From contig DATBIY010000121.1 of NCBI GenBank assembly GCA_036556695.1, positions 1 to 46,975 on the forward strand: a stretch of DNA of 46,975 nucleotides, given 5' to 3'. Below are positions 7,876 to 18,441 of this stretch, in pieces. The stretch is from DASSCW01 sp036556695 (GTDB taxonomy: Bacteria; Chloroflexota; Limnocylindria; QHBO01). A program made the position numbers and the translations under genes. Under the pieces are notes generated by a model that made no database searches, was not told where the DNA came from, and worked only from the letters and a program-made list of their open reading frames with translations. How positions within the stretch are numbered: the stretch's first letter is position 1; each line of letters opens with the position of its first letter.

Positions 7876-8127
7876 CTACTTCCTTTGGAGGTAGTAGTGG
7901 GTTCGACCCGGATCGTCTTCGATGATCGCGATGAGCGCATTCCCGGTCAGCCTCGACCATGACGCCAGGCCGCTCCTGGCCGTGGGATCGTCGGAGATGA
8001 CCTCGAGGATCTGGCCGCTGGGCAGATGGCGCATCCGGGCCGCGATGATCGGAGTCAGCGACGAGCAATCCTGTCCGACGAGGTCCATCAGAGCATCAGC
8101 GGTCGGCGCGTTGGACGCATCCTTCAT
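7876..8127 (-). CDS. TusA/SirA-like sulfurtransferase
   Basis: An 83-residue protein matching the TusA fold throughout: DLVGQDCSSLTPIIAARM (residues 15-32), the central LPSGQILEVISDDPTA, and a C-terminal strand ending in YYLQRK. The cysteine expected to carry persulfide is present, but the usual CPxP motif reads CSSLTP, so the proline after Cys is missing. GGAG lies 7 bases before the ATG. It is the first gene of the TusA-DsrE pair, transcribed away from the LuxR-type regulator, and probably hands sulfur to the DsrE protein. Confidence 0.75.
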   Translation of the reverse strand: MKDASNAPTADALMDLVGQDCSSLTPIIAARMRHLPSGQILEVISDDPTARSGLASWSRLTGNALIAIIEDDPGRTHYYLQRK

Positions 8128-8159
8128 TGAGTTCTCCGATCGATCTGCGGTATAGCGGG

Positions 8160-8188
8160 AAGATATGCCCCAACCACCGCCCCGACAA
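8160..8188 (-). promoter_or_regulatory. Promoter of the tusA-dsrE pair
   Basis: On the minus strand TTGTCG (8188-8183), a 17-bp spacer and TATCTT (8165-8160) form a sigma70-type promoter; the predicted start near 8153 leaves a 26-nt leader containing the Shine-Dalgarno site. Confidence 0.45.
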
Positions 8189-8197
8189 CGGGTTGGT

Positions 8198-8227
8198 CCT
8201 TAGTTCGCGAAGATCCCGATCCTTAGG
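8198..8227. promoter_or_regulatory. CCTTAG motif pair between tusA and the LuxR-type regulator
   Basis: CCTTAG at 8198-8203 and CCTTAGG at 8221-8227 are direct repeats 23 bp apart, located upstream of both divergent promoters. They match the pair before the PD40 gene. Confidence 0.3.
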
Positions 8228-8267
8228 TTCACGACTTCTCACGCGTGGATGGTGTGGCCACGGGTCG

Positions 8268-8273
8268 GATAAT
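8268..8273 (+). promoter_or_regulatory. -10 hexamer GATAAT for the LuxR-type regulator (leaderless)
   Basis: GATAAT is followed by exactly 6 bases and the ATG at 8280, so +1 coincides with the A of the start codon. No Shine-Dalgarno site is present. Confidence 0.55.
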
Positions 8274-8279
8274 CCACGA

Positions 8280-11200
8280 ATGACCGCGCGGATCTCGAGT
8301 CCCCACTTCGTGGGCCGCGGGGAGGAGCTCGCGAGGCTGCGTGCCATGCTGGAGGCCGCAGCGTCGGGCACGGTTGGCACGGCGCTGGTGAGTGGCGAGG
8401 CCGGCGTGGGAAAGACCCGCATGCTGGCGGAGTTCCATGCCGGCGCGGAAGCCGCTGGCGCGCGCGTCCTGGAGGGCGGATGCGTCGACCTGGGAGATGG
8501 AGCGCGCCCATACGACCCGTTCGTCTCCGCACTCCGCCCATGGCTGCGGTCGCTGCCGGCGGACGACTTCGACCGCATCGTTGGACCGGCGCGCTCCACC
8601 GTTCTGCAGCTGGTTCCGGATCTGCGCTCGGGTGAAGATGGCGAGGCGTCGGACAGCGACCGCGCGTCGACACGGCAGTCCACGCTGTACCTGCAGGTCC
8701 TCGGCCTGATCGAGCGCATCGCCGATGACGACCTCACCGTCATTGCGCTGGAGGACCTGCACTGGGCGGATCGATCGACTCGGGACCTTCTCCGATTCCT
8801 GGTGCGCAACCTGACGCGCGGCCGGGTGATGCTCATCGGCACCTACCGCACCGACGAGCTGAACGAGCGCCATCCGTTCCTCACACTGCTCGCCGAGCTG
8901 GGGCGCAGCGGCATGGTCGAGCGCATCGAGCTGAACCCGTTCACTCGCAGCGAGGTCCACGACCAGCTGACGGGCATCATGGGCCATACTCCCGAGCGGG
9001 GCCTGGTCGCGCGGCTGCACGACCGCGGTGGCGGTAATGCCTTCTTCACCGAGGAGCTCCTGGCCGTGTCCGAGCGCGGCGAGCAGCGCATTGGTCTCAC
9101 GCTGCGCGAAACGCTCCTGGCCAGGGTCGGAAACCTATCGCCGGCATCCCGCGAGCTGCTGCGCGTTGTCGCCGTGGCCGGGCAATCCGCACGGCACGAC
9201 GTCCTGGCTGCCATCACGCGCATGGACTATCCCGAGCTCGCCGCTGCACTGCGCGAGGCGATGGACCGCCACCTTCTAATCCGCGGTGACCACGAGACGC
9301 TGCAGTTCCGGCACAATCTGATGCGCGAGGCCGTCCTCGATGAGCTCCTGCCCGGCGAACGGCTGGCGCTGCATGCCGCGGTCGCGGCAGCGATGGATGG
9401 CATTCCGCGCGATGCCCCCGACGACGCGACGATTGCCTCCGAGCTCGCGTATCACTGGTACGAGGCCCGCGATACCGGCCGGGCACTGCCGGCCCTTCTG
9501 CGCGCCGGCCGCGCCGCCGAGGAGATGTTCGCCTTTGGGAACGCCTTTGCCCACTTCCATCTGGCGAGGAGCCTCTGGCCACCCGGCGCGGAGTCCCTCG
9601 ACGGGATGACGCAGCAGGGCCTGACAATGCGGACTGCCGAGGCAGCAGCCAAGACGGGTGCCTATGACCGGGCAATCGCACTGGTAGGCACCGCGCTCGA
9701 CGAGGATGCCGCCCTCGAGCCAGATGCCATCCGCACCGGCGCGCTCCTCGAGCGCCTCGCCGCATATCACCTCGGATCAGCCAACCCGGATGCGGTGGAG
9801 GCAGTCGCCAGGCGCGCCCTGGAGCTGCTTCCTGCCCATCCGCCGTCCGCGGCGCGCGCCAATGTGCTGGGCATCCTGGCGCATGGACTGGGGATGCGGT
9901 CCCATTTCGACGAGTCCGCTCGCTTTGCCCAGGAAGCGCTTGCGACTGCGCGGCTGGTTGGGTCGGCGGAGGCGGAGATCCGCGCGCTGGGCAGTATCGG
10001 GCGGAACGCCGCCGCAGTCGGAGATGCGGAATCCGGCGTGCGAACCCTGCACCAGGCGTTGGACCTCGCTCGATCGGTCGGCGACTTCTCGGGCGCCGCG
10101 GAGATCGCCATCGAGCTGGCGCTGGCACTCCATTGGGCGGGAGAGCTTGAGCTGGCATGCCAGGTCGCCGACGAGGCGATCGCCGAAAGTGCCCGCTGGG
10201 GAATCGAGGGATTTGGAGATGCGCTGCGAGCTGTCAGGGGTTCGTCCGCGTTCCTGCTGGGGCGCTGGCCCGAGGCCGAGCACTGGATGGACGCCGCACT
10301 CGCCGGAGAGCCAGTGGGCTTGCCAGGCGTCATGGCAAACGGCGCTCGCGGACTACTCGATCTTGCCCGAGGGAACCTGGACTCCGCTGCCGACCATTTC
10401 GAGACGGTGCTGCTGATGTGCCAAGACTTCAGCGCGGCAGTCTACGGGTGGTCCGACATGTACTCGAGCATCGCGCAGCTGCTGATCGCGCGGGGGCAGC
10501 CATCCGAGGCGATCGACTCCGTGCGCGAGAGCCTGGCGCGATCTGCGCAACCGGAACGTGACGTTCACATGCGCGTCTGCCACCGACTGGCGATCCGCGC
10601 CGCGGCAGACATCGCCGAGCTCGCTCGCCCCATGGGCGATTCGGCGAGGCTGGATGAGGCACTGGCGATCGGCCGCGAGTTCGACGCGCTTCAGGCGCGC
10701 AACGCGCAGCTGGTCCGCGCGCTTCCCGGTGGGGGTGACCGGCACCTTGCGCTCGACGCGGCACTCGCGCAGGCAGAGTTGAGCCGCCTGGAAAGTCCGT
10801 CAAGCGCAGATGCGTGGGCGACGGCCGCCGCGGCGGCAGATGAGCTCCAGCACCAACTCGACGCGGCCTACAGTCGATACCGCCAGGCGGAGGCGCTCCT
10901 GATTTCCCGCGGACCTCGGGCCGCCGCGCAGGCCACGGCAGCCGCGGCCTATCGCATCGCCACCGAGATCGGGGCAGTCCCGCTGCAGCGAGACCTGGAG
11001 GGACTGGCGGCGCGGTCTCGGCTGGACCTCGGTGGCCTGCCACCGGAGCCCATCGCCACCTCGGGAGCCGGGCCGGCCGAAGCCGCCATCCCGTTCAGAT
11101 TGACGCGGCGCGAGCATGACGTGCTGGAGCGCGTCACCCAGGGCCGCAGCAACCGCGAGATCGCGGCCGACCTGTTCATCAGCGAGAAGACGGCCAGCGT

Positions 11201-11303
11201 GCACGTCTCGAACATCAAGGCGAAGTTGGGCGCCAACGGCCGCGCCGAGATCGCGGCGATTGCCGTCCGCCTGGGACTCGTGCCGGAGCCCGTCGACGCC
11301 TGA
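8280..11303 (+). CDS. LAL-type regulator: AAA/STAND ATPase with C-terminal LuxR HTH
   Basis: A 1007-residue transcription regulator. The N-terminal ATPase has a Walker A GEAGVGKTR near residue 40 and a Walker B-like VIALEDLHWAD near 153, as in AAA_16 domains of the large ATP-binding LuxR family. A long helical, TPR-like sensor region follows (about 380-900). The C-terminal LuxR helix-turn-helix starts at LTRREHDVLERV (about 941) and contains SNREIAADLFISEKTASVHV. The ATG at 8280 is chosen because VGRGEELARLRAML starts 11 residues later and GATAAT fits a leaderless start. It diverges from tusA-dsrE and may control it and the PD40 gene. The signal is unknown. Confidence 0.92.
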   Translation: MTARISSPHFVGRGEELARLRAMLEAAASGTVGTALVSGEAGVGKTRMLAEFHAGAEAAGARVLEGGCVDLGDGARPYDPFVSALRPWLRSLPADDFDRIVGPARSTVLQLVPDLRSGEDGEASDSDRASTRQSTLYLQVLGLIERIADDDLTVIALEDLHWADRSTRDLLRFLVRNLTRGRVMLIGTYRTDELNERHPFLTLLAELGRSGMVERIELNPFTRSEVHDQLTGIMGHTPERGLVARLHDRGGGNAFFTEELLAVSERGEQRIGLTLRETLLARVGNLSPASRELLRVVAVAGQSARHDVLAAITRMDYPELAAALREAMDRHLLIRGDHETLQFRHNLMREAVLDELLPGERLALHAAVAAAMDGIPRDAPDDATIASELAYHWYEARDTGRALPALLRAGRAAEEMFAFGNAFAHFHLARSLWPPGAESLDGMTQQGLTMRTAEAAAKTGAYDRAIALVGTALDEDAALEPDAIRTGALLERLAAYHLGSANPDAVEAVARRALELLPAHPPSAARANVLGILAHGLGMRSHFDESARFAQEALATARLVGSAEAEIRALGSIGRNAAAVGDAESGVRTLHQALDLARSVGDFSGAAEIAIELALALHWAGELELACQVADEAIAESARWGIEGFGDALRAVRGSSAFLLGRWPEAEHWMDAALAGEPVGLPGVMANGARGLLDLARGNLDSAADHFETVLLMCQDFSAAVYGWSDMYSSIAQLLIARGQPSEAIDSVRESLARSAQPERDVHMRVCHRLAIRAAADIAELARPMGDSARLDEALAIGREFDALQARNAQLVRALPGGGDRHLALDAALAQAELSRLESPSSADAWATAAAAADELQHQLDAAYSRYRQAEALLISRGPRAAAQATAAAAYRIATEIGAVPLQRDLEGLAARSRLDLGGLPPEPIATSGAGPAEAAIPFRLTRREHDVLERVTQGRSNREIAADLFISEKTASVHVSNIKAKLGANGRAEIAAIAVRLGLVPEPVDA

Positions 11304-11325
11304 CGCTTCGCTGGGGACCCCGCGG

Positions 11326-12600
11326 TCAGGTGCCGGACTCGTACGACTCGGCGTAGGCGCGCTGCTCTTCGGTCCAGGCGCCGATATCGATCCCCATGCT
11401 GGCCAGCTTGAGGCGCGCCACCTCGCGGTCGATGTCCTCGGGGATGCCGTAGACCCGTGGCTCCAGCTCGCTGACGTGGGCGCGCAGCCACTCCAGGCCC
11501 AGCGCCTGGTTAGCGAAGCTCATGTCCATGACCATCGCCGGGTGGCCTTCGGCCGCGCCAAGGTTCACGAGCCGCCCATCGGCCAGGACGTAAAGCCGCC
11601 GGCCGTCGGGCATGAGGTACTCGCGGGTGAAGGGCCGCACCTCGCGTGAGGAGGACGACTGCTCCTCCAGAGCAGCGAGCTCGAACTCGTCGTTGAAATG
11701 CCCGGCGTTGGCCAGGATGGCCCCGTCGCGCATCACCGGGAAGTGCTCGCCGCCCCAGACGTTCAGGTTGCCGGTGCCGCTGATGAACACGTCGCCGATG
11801 CGCGCCGCGTCGGCCGCGCTCATGACCCGGAAGCCGTCCATGGCTGCCTCCAGGGCACGCACCGGATCGACCTCGACCACCACCACGTTGGCGCCCATGC
11901 CGTGCGCCCGGGTGGCGATGCCCCGACCCACCCAGCCGTAGCCGCCGACCACCACGGTTCGACCGGCGAACAGGATGTTGGTGGCGCGCAGGATGCCGTC
12001 GATGGCGCTCTGCCCGGTCCCGTAGCGATTGTCGAACAGGTGCTTGGTCAGCGCCTCGTTGACGGCCACGATGGGATAGGCCAGCACCCCGTCGTTGGCC
12101 ATGGCCCGCAGACGGATGACGCCGGTGGTCGTCTCCTCGGTCCCACCGACCACCTCATCCAGCAGCTCGCGGCGTCGGCTGTGCAGCTCATTCACCAGGT
12201 CGGCGCCGTCGTCCATGGTGACCTGCGGCCGGTGATCGAGCGCCGCGGCGATGTGCCCGTAATAGGAATCGCGGTCCTCGCCCTTGATGGCGTAGGTCGG
12301 GATCCCGTGGTGCGCGACCAGCGAGGCCGCCACGTCGTCCTGGGTGGACAGCGGGTTGGACGAGCAGAGCACCGCATCGGCGCCGCCCGCCGCCAGCGTG
12401 CGCATCAGGTTGGCCGTCTCGGCGGTGACGTGCAGGCAGGCGCTGATGCGCCAGCCCTCCAGCGGTCGCTCGCGCTCGAAGCGCTCCCGGATGCCGGCCA
12501 GCACCGGCATCTGCCGATCCGCCCATTCGATCTTGAGCGCCCCGGCATCGGCCAGGCCGATGTCGGCGATGTCGCCCCTTACCTCGTTTCGCGTGGCCAC
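11326..12600 (-). CDS. ahcY: Adenosylhomocysteinase
   Basis: A 424-residue, NAD-dependent cytosolic enzyme that splits S-adenosylhomocysteine into adenosine and homocysteine, clearing the by-product of SAM-dependent methylation. It is the short archaeal/Thermotoga-type form. Substrate motifs LHVTAETANLM and CSSNPLSTQDDVAA lie near residues 56 and 78, DNRYGTGQSAIDGI near 190 holds substrate-binding residues, and the NAD loop GGYGWVGRG is near 219. The frame is open further upstream; GTG at 12600 was chosen since the family starts just before DIADIGLAD. That start overlaps the upstream GNAT gene by 22 bp and has only a distant GAGAGG site, so it is not certain. Confidence 0.93.
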   Translation of the reverse strand: MATRNEVRGDIADIGLADAGALKIEWADRQMPVLAGIRERFERERPLEGWRISACLHVTAETANLMRTLAAGGADAVLCSSNPLSTQDDVAASLVAHHGIPTYAIKGEDRDSYYGHIAAALDHRPQVTMDDGADLVNELHSRRRELLDEVVGGTEETTTGVIRLRAMANDGVLAYPIVAVNEALTKHLFDNRYGTGQSAIDGILRATNILFAGRTVVVGGYGWVGRGIATRAHGMGANVVVVEVDPVRALEAAMDGFRVMSAADAARIGDVFISGTGNLNVWGGEHFPVMRDGAILANAGHFNDEFELAALEEQSSSSREVRPFTREYLMPDGRRLYVLADGRLVNLGAAEGHPAMVMDMSFANQALGLEWLRAHVSELEPRVYGIPEDIDREVARLKLASMGIDIGAWTEEQRAYAESYESGT

Positions 12601-13439
12601 GTCAGTCGCAATGCCTCTCGTATCGGTCGCATGATGCCCCAGCCCCCGGATCGCCGACGCACCAGCCGTTCGGTGAGCAGGCAATGCGATTGGTAGCCAA
12701 GCCGCTGGTAGGCGGCGACAGCAGGAGCGTTGTCGGTGTGCACGTTGAGCGCGACGTCGAAGACGCGCTCGAGCAGCTCGGCGGTGACCGCGCTGGTCAC
12801 CATCTTGGCGAAGTCATGCCCACGGTAGTCGATGTGGGTCATGACGTTGCCCACCACGCCAATCCCCTCGCGAGCGTTGATCACGTGCGTGCCGGCCGCG
12901 CTGATCAGCTGACCGCGCAGCCGCACGCCGTAGTACACGCCGTCCTCCAGGACGCTTGGCGGGAATCCTCCCCGGAAGCCGAGCTGGTAGAGGCGGTTCA
13001 ATGCGTCGATGTCGGCGGGCACCAGCCGCTCCGCGGGGCCGGCGAACGGCTCGAAGGTGGTGCGGTCGACGACCATGCGGTGCAGCGTCACCCGGCGGTC
13101 CATCTCGTACAGGTCGGCCAGCGCCTCGTCCAGCGTCTCGGTCCCCAGCAGGTACGCCTCCCGCGGCCGAATGACCGATGACAGCACCTCCAGGCAGCCT
13201 GCCGGCTCGCCCATCACGAATAGCGGCTGCGGGATCAGCCCTTCCTGGTGCATGGCCAGCGCCACTGGGCGGCCCAGGTCGTCGTAGGCCATGCCCCAGC
13301 GGCAGCGCTCGCGGTTGGAGCCGTCCAGATCGCCGAAGGCGTATGCCGCGTACCGCCGATCGGTGCGCAGGAAGGCGGCGATCTCGTCGCGGTCCGACAC
13401 CGCGCGTGCGTAGAGCTCGGTTCGGGGCGCTACTGCCAT
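12579..13439 (-). CDS. GNAT family N-acetyltransferase
   Basis: A 286-residue protein with an N-terminal half of unknown fold and a C-terminal GNAT domain. The acetyl-CoA region GNVMTHIDYRGHDFAKMVTS lies near residue 191, with RGHDFA replacing the usual Q/RxxGxG/A pattern, followed by LNVHTDNAPAVAAYQRLGY, the typical last part of the domain. It lies between apt (28-bp gap) and ahcY (22-bp overlap), so cotranscription is likely. The substrate is unknown. No good Shine-Dalgarno site is visible before the ATG. Confidence 0.8.
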   Translation of the reverse strand: MAVAPRTELYARAVSDRDEIAAFLRTDRRYAAYAFGDLDGSNRERCRWGMAYDDLGRPVALAMHQEGLIPQPLFVMGEPAGCLEVLSSVIRPREAYLLGTETLDEALADLYEMDRRVTLHRMVVDRTTFEPFAGPAERLVPADIDALNRLYQLGFRGGFPPSVLEDGVYYGVRLRGQLISAAGTHVINAREGIGVVGNVMTHIDYRGHDFAKMVTSAVTAELLERVFDVALNVHTDNAPAVAAYQRLGYQSHCLLTERLVRRRSGGWGIMRPIREALRLTWPRETR

Positions 13440-13467
13440 CCGCGCACCGCTTGCTGCCGCCCGCCCG

Positions 13468-13998
13468 TCAGTAGGTCAGCAGCGTGTGGATGGCGTAGTC
13501 AGCCAGCTTGTCGCGCCCATGGAGCGCGGTCAGCTCCACCATGAACGACAGTCCGGCGATCTCGCCGCCGAGCCGCTTCACCAGCTCGATGGTGCCGATC
13601 ACCGTGCCGCCGGTGGCCAGCAAATCATCGACGATGAGCACTCGCTGCCCCTCGATGATGGCATCGCGGTGCACCTCGAGCGTGGCGGTGCCGTACTCGA
13701 GGTCGTACTCGACCTCGATCGTCTCTGCCGGCAGCTTGCCCAGCTTGCGCACCGGCACGAAGCCGGCGCCCAGCTTGTAGGCCAATGGCGCGGCGAAGAT
13801 GAAGCCGCGCGACTCCATGCCCACCACCAGGTCGATCTTCTCGCCCTTGACCGGCTCCGCCATGCGCTCGACGACATCGGCGAAGGCAGAAGGGTCCTTG
13901 AGAAGAGTCGTAATGTCATAGAACAGGATTCCCGGCTTGGGAAAGTCGGGAATCTCGCGGATCTTCGCGCGAAGGTCGTCGGCCGAGCTGACGGTCAC
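13468..13998 (-). CDS. apt: Adenine phosphoribosyltransferase
   Basis: A 176-residue salvage enzyme converting adenine and PRPP to AMP. The N-terminus IREIPDFPKPGILFYDITTLL is diagnostic, VVGMESRGFIFAAPLAYKLGAGFVPVRK holds the substrate pocket, and VLIVDDLLATGGT near residue 121 is the PRPP-binding motif. The start is a GTG at 13998 with GGAG about 10 bases before it. Its position ahead of ahcY suggests that adenine and adenosine released from methyl-cycle products are recovered here. Confidence 0.95.
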   Translation of the reverse strand: MTVSSADDLRAKIREIPDFPKPGILFYDITTLLKDPSAFADVVERMAEPVKGEKIDLVVGMESRGFIFAAPLAYKLGAGFVPVRKLGKLPAETIEVEYDLEYGTATLEVHRDAIIEGQRVLIVDDLLATGGTVIGTIELVKRLGGEIAGLSFMVELTALHGRDKLADYAIHTLLTY

Positions 13999-14074
13999 GC
14001 AGGCGGGCTCCAGGTAGCGACGGGCTCCGTGAGTCTAGACCGACGCCCCGCGCCCCGGCAATGAGGGTCGAGCT

Positions 14075-14419
14075 TCAGTTGGTCGAGCTGCGGGTCGTCC
14101 GCTTCCTGGTGGTCGACTTCGGCTTCGCGGTCGTCGGTTGCTTCGCGGCGGTCGACTTCGCGGTCGACTTGGCCGATGACTTGGTCGGCGACTTCGCGCT
14201 CGTCTTGGCCGATGACTCTGCCGCCGTCGATGTGCTCTTCGTTCGCCGACGTGTCGGAGCGGCCTTCGTGCCCGGCACGAGCGCCTTGCCCTTGCCGACC
14301 ACCGAGCCGGCCGCACCGGCGACGGTGCTCACCGCGTCGCCCGCCACGTCGACCACGCCACCCGCCACCTTGCCGGCGGTCTTTCCCACGCTGGCCAGGA
14401 TGCCCTTCGACTTTGCCAC
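14075..14419 (-). CDS. Histone-H1-like basic, low-complexity protein
   Basis: A 114-residue protein with two parts. Residues 1-45 are a Gly/Ala/Val-rich segment (GKTAGKVAGGVVDVAGDAV) resembling an amphipathic helix of LEA- or YtxH-like proteins. Residues 55-114 are almost entirely Lys, Arg, Ser, Thr and Ala, much like the tail of histone H1 or of mycobacterial HupB. GTG start at 14419 with AAGGAGG 7 bases before it, a very strong ribosome site. It could bind DNA or RNA or condense the nucleoid; that is inference. The coding strand favours GTC/TCG/GCC and is not low-GC. Confidence 0.65.
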   Translation of the reverse strand: MAKSKGILASVGKTAGKVAGGVVDVAGDAVSTVAGAAGSVVGKGKALVPGTKAAPTRRRTKSTSTAAESSAKTSAKSPTKSSAKSTAKSTAAKQPTTAKPKSTTRKRTTRSSTN

Positions 14420-14510
14420 GATCAGTCCTCCTTGCCACGCCCTCAGCTATGCGAGAGCCTCTCAGCAAGATGCTGACCATTGGCACGCGCCGCCAGCCTG
14501 TTATGTTTGC

Positions 14511-14539
14511 TTGACATAAAGTTTGGTTTGGCATACCTT
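14511..14539 (+). promoter_or_regulatory. Sigma70 promoter of the membrane protein-XRE operon
   Basis: A perfect -35 TTGACA (14511-14516), a 17-bp spacer and -10 TACCTT (14534-14539). The predicted start near 14546 gives a leader of about 29 nt. Confidence 0.75.
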
Positions 14540-14547
14540 GCGTCAAG
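14537..14547. promoter_or_regulatory. Possible XRE operator CTTG-CGT-CAAG
   Basis: A short palindrome with 4-bp arms covers the predicted transcription start. A half-site CTTGAC lies at 14510-14515 on the -35. This is a plausible place for autorepression by the XRE protein encoded downstream. Confidence 0.35.
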
Positions 14548-14574
14548 AGGCTTTTACACAAAGGAGATATGCCA

Positions 14575-15000
14575 ATGCCGCACCGCGAGAAGCTCGCCTG
14601 GCTCTACCTCATCGCGATGGCCGTCGCCTTCGTCCCCTACTTCACGTACACCGCCATGGATCCACCAACGGACGCGCTGCCCGACATGGGCAGGCTGATG
14701 CGACTCGCCGCTGCGCTGATCGGCCAGGCCGTCGTCCTCGGCATCGGCTACCTGCTGCTGTGGGTGAGCAACCGCACGGAGGCGCGCGCCCCGGCCGACG
14801 AGCGCGACAAGGCCATCGAGCGCCGCGCCCTTGGGGTCGCGTACTACGTCCTGATCGCCGGCGCGGTGGCCGTCGGCTGCTTCCTGCCATTCACCGACAC
14901 CGGATGGAGCATCGTCAACTCGGCCGTCGGCGCGGTGCTGCTGGCCGAGGTGGTGCACTACGGCGTGGTGGTGTGGAGCTATCGGCGGGGAGTGGCATGA
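14575..15000 (+). CDS. Four-helix membrane protein, partner of XRE regulator
   Basis: A 141-residue integral membrane protein with four hydrophobic helices: about residues 6-26, 42-64, 84-104 and 112-132. A charged cytoplasmic loop (NRTEARAPADERDKAIERRA) joins helices 2 and 3; the DERDKAIERRA stretch is commonly seen in small membrane proteins paired with a downstream XRE regulator. An ATG six bases upstream (14569) is only 2 bases from AAAGGAG; the ATG at 14575 is 8 bases from it and is preferred. The stop overlaps the XRE start (ATGA). Function is unknown. Confidence 0.75.
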   Translation: MPHREKLAWLYLIAMAVAFVPYFTYTAMDPPTDALPDMGRLMRLAAALIGQAVVLGIGYLLLWVSNRTEARAPADERDKAIERRALGVAYYVLIAGAVAVGCFLPFTDTGWSIVNSAVGAVLLAEVVHYGVVVWSYRRGVA

Positions 15001-15209
15001 CCGGCGGCCGGCTGACCAACGACATCAGGACGCTGCGCTTTCTGGCCGGCGAGATGTCGCAGGCGGAGCTCGGGCAGCGCATCGGCGTCACCCGGCAGAC
15101 GATCGCCGCCATCGAGGCTGGCAGATACTCGCCGTCGCTCGAGGCGGCTTTCCGCATAGCCGACGTGTTCGGCAAGCGCCTGGAGGAGGTCTTTCACTGG
15201 GAGCCCTGA
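14997..15209 (+). CDS. Small XRE-family transcriptional regulator
   Basis: A 70-residue protein that is a single HTH_3 domain: LRFLAGEMSQAELGQRIGVTRQTIAAIEAGRYSP has both helices of the motif, and EAAFRIADVFGKRLEEVF completes the fold. It belongs to the YgzD/short XRE type. The ATGA overlap with the membrane protein gene indicates a coupled two-gene operon. It probably binds its own promoter around 14510-14547; this is inference from the palindrome there. Confidence 0.9.
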   Translation: MTGGRLTNDIRTLRFLAGEMSQAELGQRIGVTRQTIAAIEAGRYSPSLEAAFRIADVFGKRLEEVFHWEP

Positions 15210-15218
15210 CGCTCCCAG
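15197..15218. terminator. Hairpin between convergent XRE and aconitase genes
   Basis: CTGGGAGC (15197-15204), a 6-base loop and GCTCCCAG (15211-15218) form a perfect 8-bp stem overlapping the XRE stop codon. There is no long T-tract, so termination strength is uncertain. Confidence 0.5.
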
Positions 15219-15225
15219 GGATGCT

Positions 15226-18117
<2,892 letters not shown>

Positions 18118-18212
18118 GGGAGCGCCTCCTTCACGTCGCCCGCGCCTGCGGCGCGGGATGAGATGAGTCGGCGCCGGACGGGTGCGCCCGTCCCGGGTCG
18201 AATTGCCCTTTC

Positions 18213-18218
18213 ATTATA
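18213..18218 (-). promoter_or_regulatory. -10 hexamer TATAAT, probably for acnA
   Basis: A consensus TATAAT on the minus strand in the 129-bp region between acnA and the PLDc_N gene. Predicted start near 18206. No good -35 is seen. The opposite strand also reads TTATAC here and may serve the divergent operon. Confidence 0.5.
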
Positions 18219-18246
18219 CGCTTGCCCGCTCGAAAGGAGCCCAACC

Positions 18247-18441
18247 TTGGATGGCCTCTTCCTCGCGATCCTGCCGCTGATCGTGCTGCAGATCGGCCTG
18301 CTGGTCTTCGCGCTGGTTGATCTCACCAGGCCGGAGCGCCGGGTGCGCGGCGACAACAAGCTGATCTGGGCCCTGATCATCATCTTCGTCAGCCTCTTCG
18401 GCCCGCTGCTGTATTTCTTCATCGGCCGCGAGGAGTCGTGA
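18247..18441 (+). CDS. PLDc_N domain small membrane protein
   Basis: A 64-residue protein with two membrane helices (about residues 4-25 and 38-58) joined by DLTRPERRVRGDNK, and ending GPLLYFFIGREES, the hallmark of the phospholipase-D nuclease N-terminal domain (PF13396), which occurs alone in many small proteins. The start is TTG at 18247 with AAAGGAG 7 bases before it; the nearby ATG at 18251 is out of frame. It is coupled by a GTGA overlap to the ABC ATPase gene and probably belongs to the transporter complex. Confidence 0.85.
   Translation: MDGLFLAILPLIVLQIGLLVFALVDLTRPERRVRGDNKLIWALIIIFVSLFGPLLYFFIGREES

Noticed and set aside
7498..15209. Horizontally acquired island around the LuxR-type regulator and XRE pair
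   Set aside because: Base composition stays like the neighbours, and there are no tRNA, integrase, direct-repeat ends or mobile genes.
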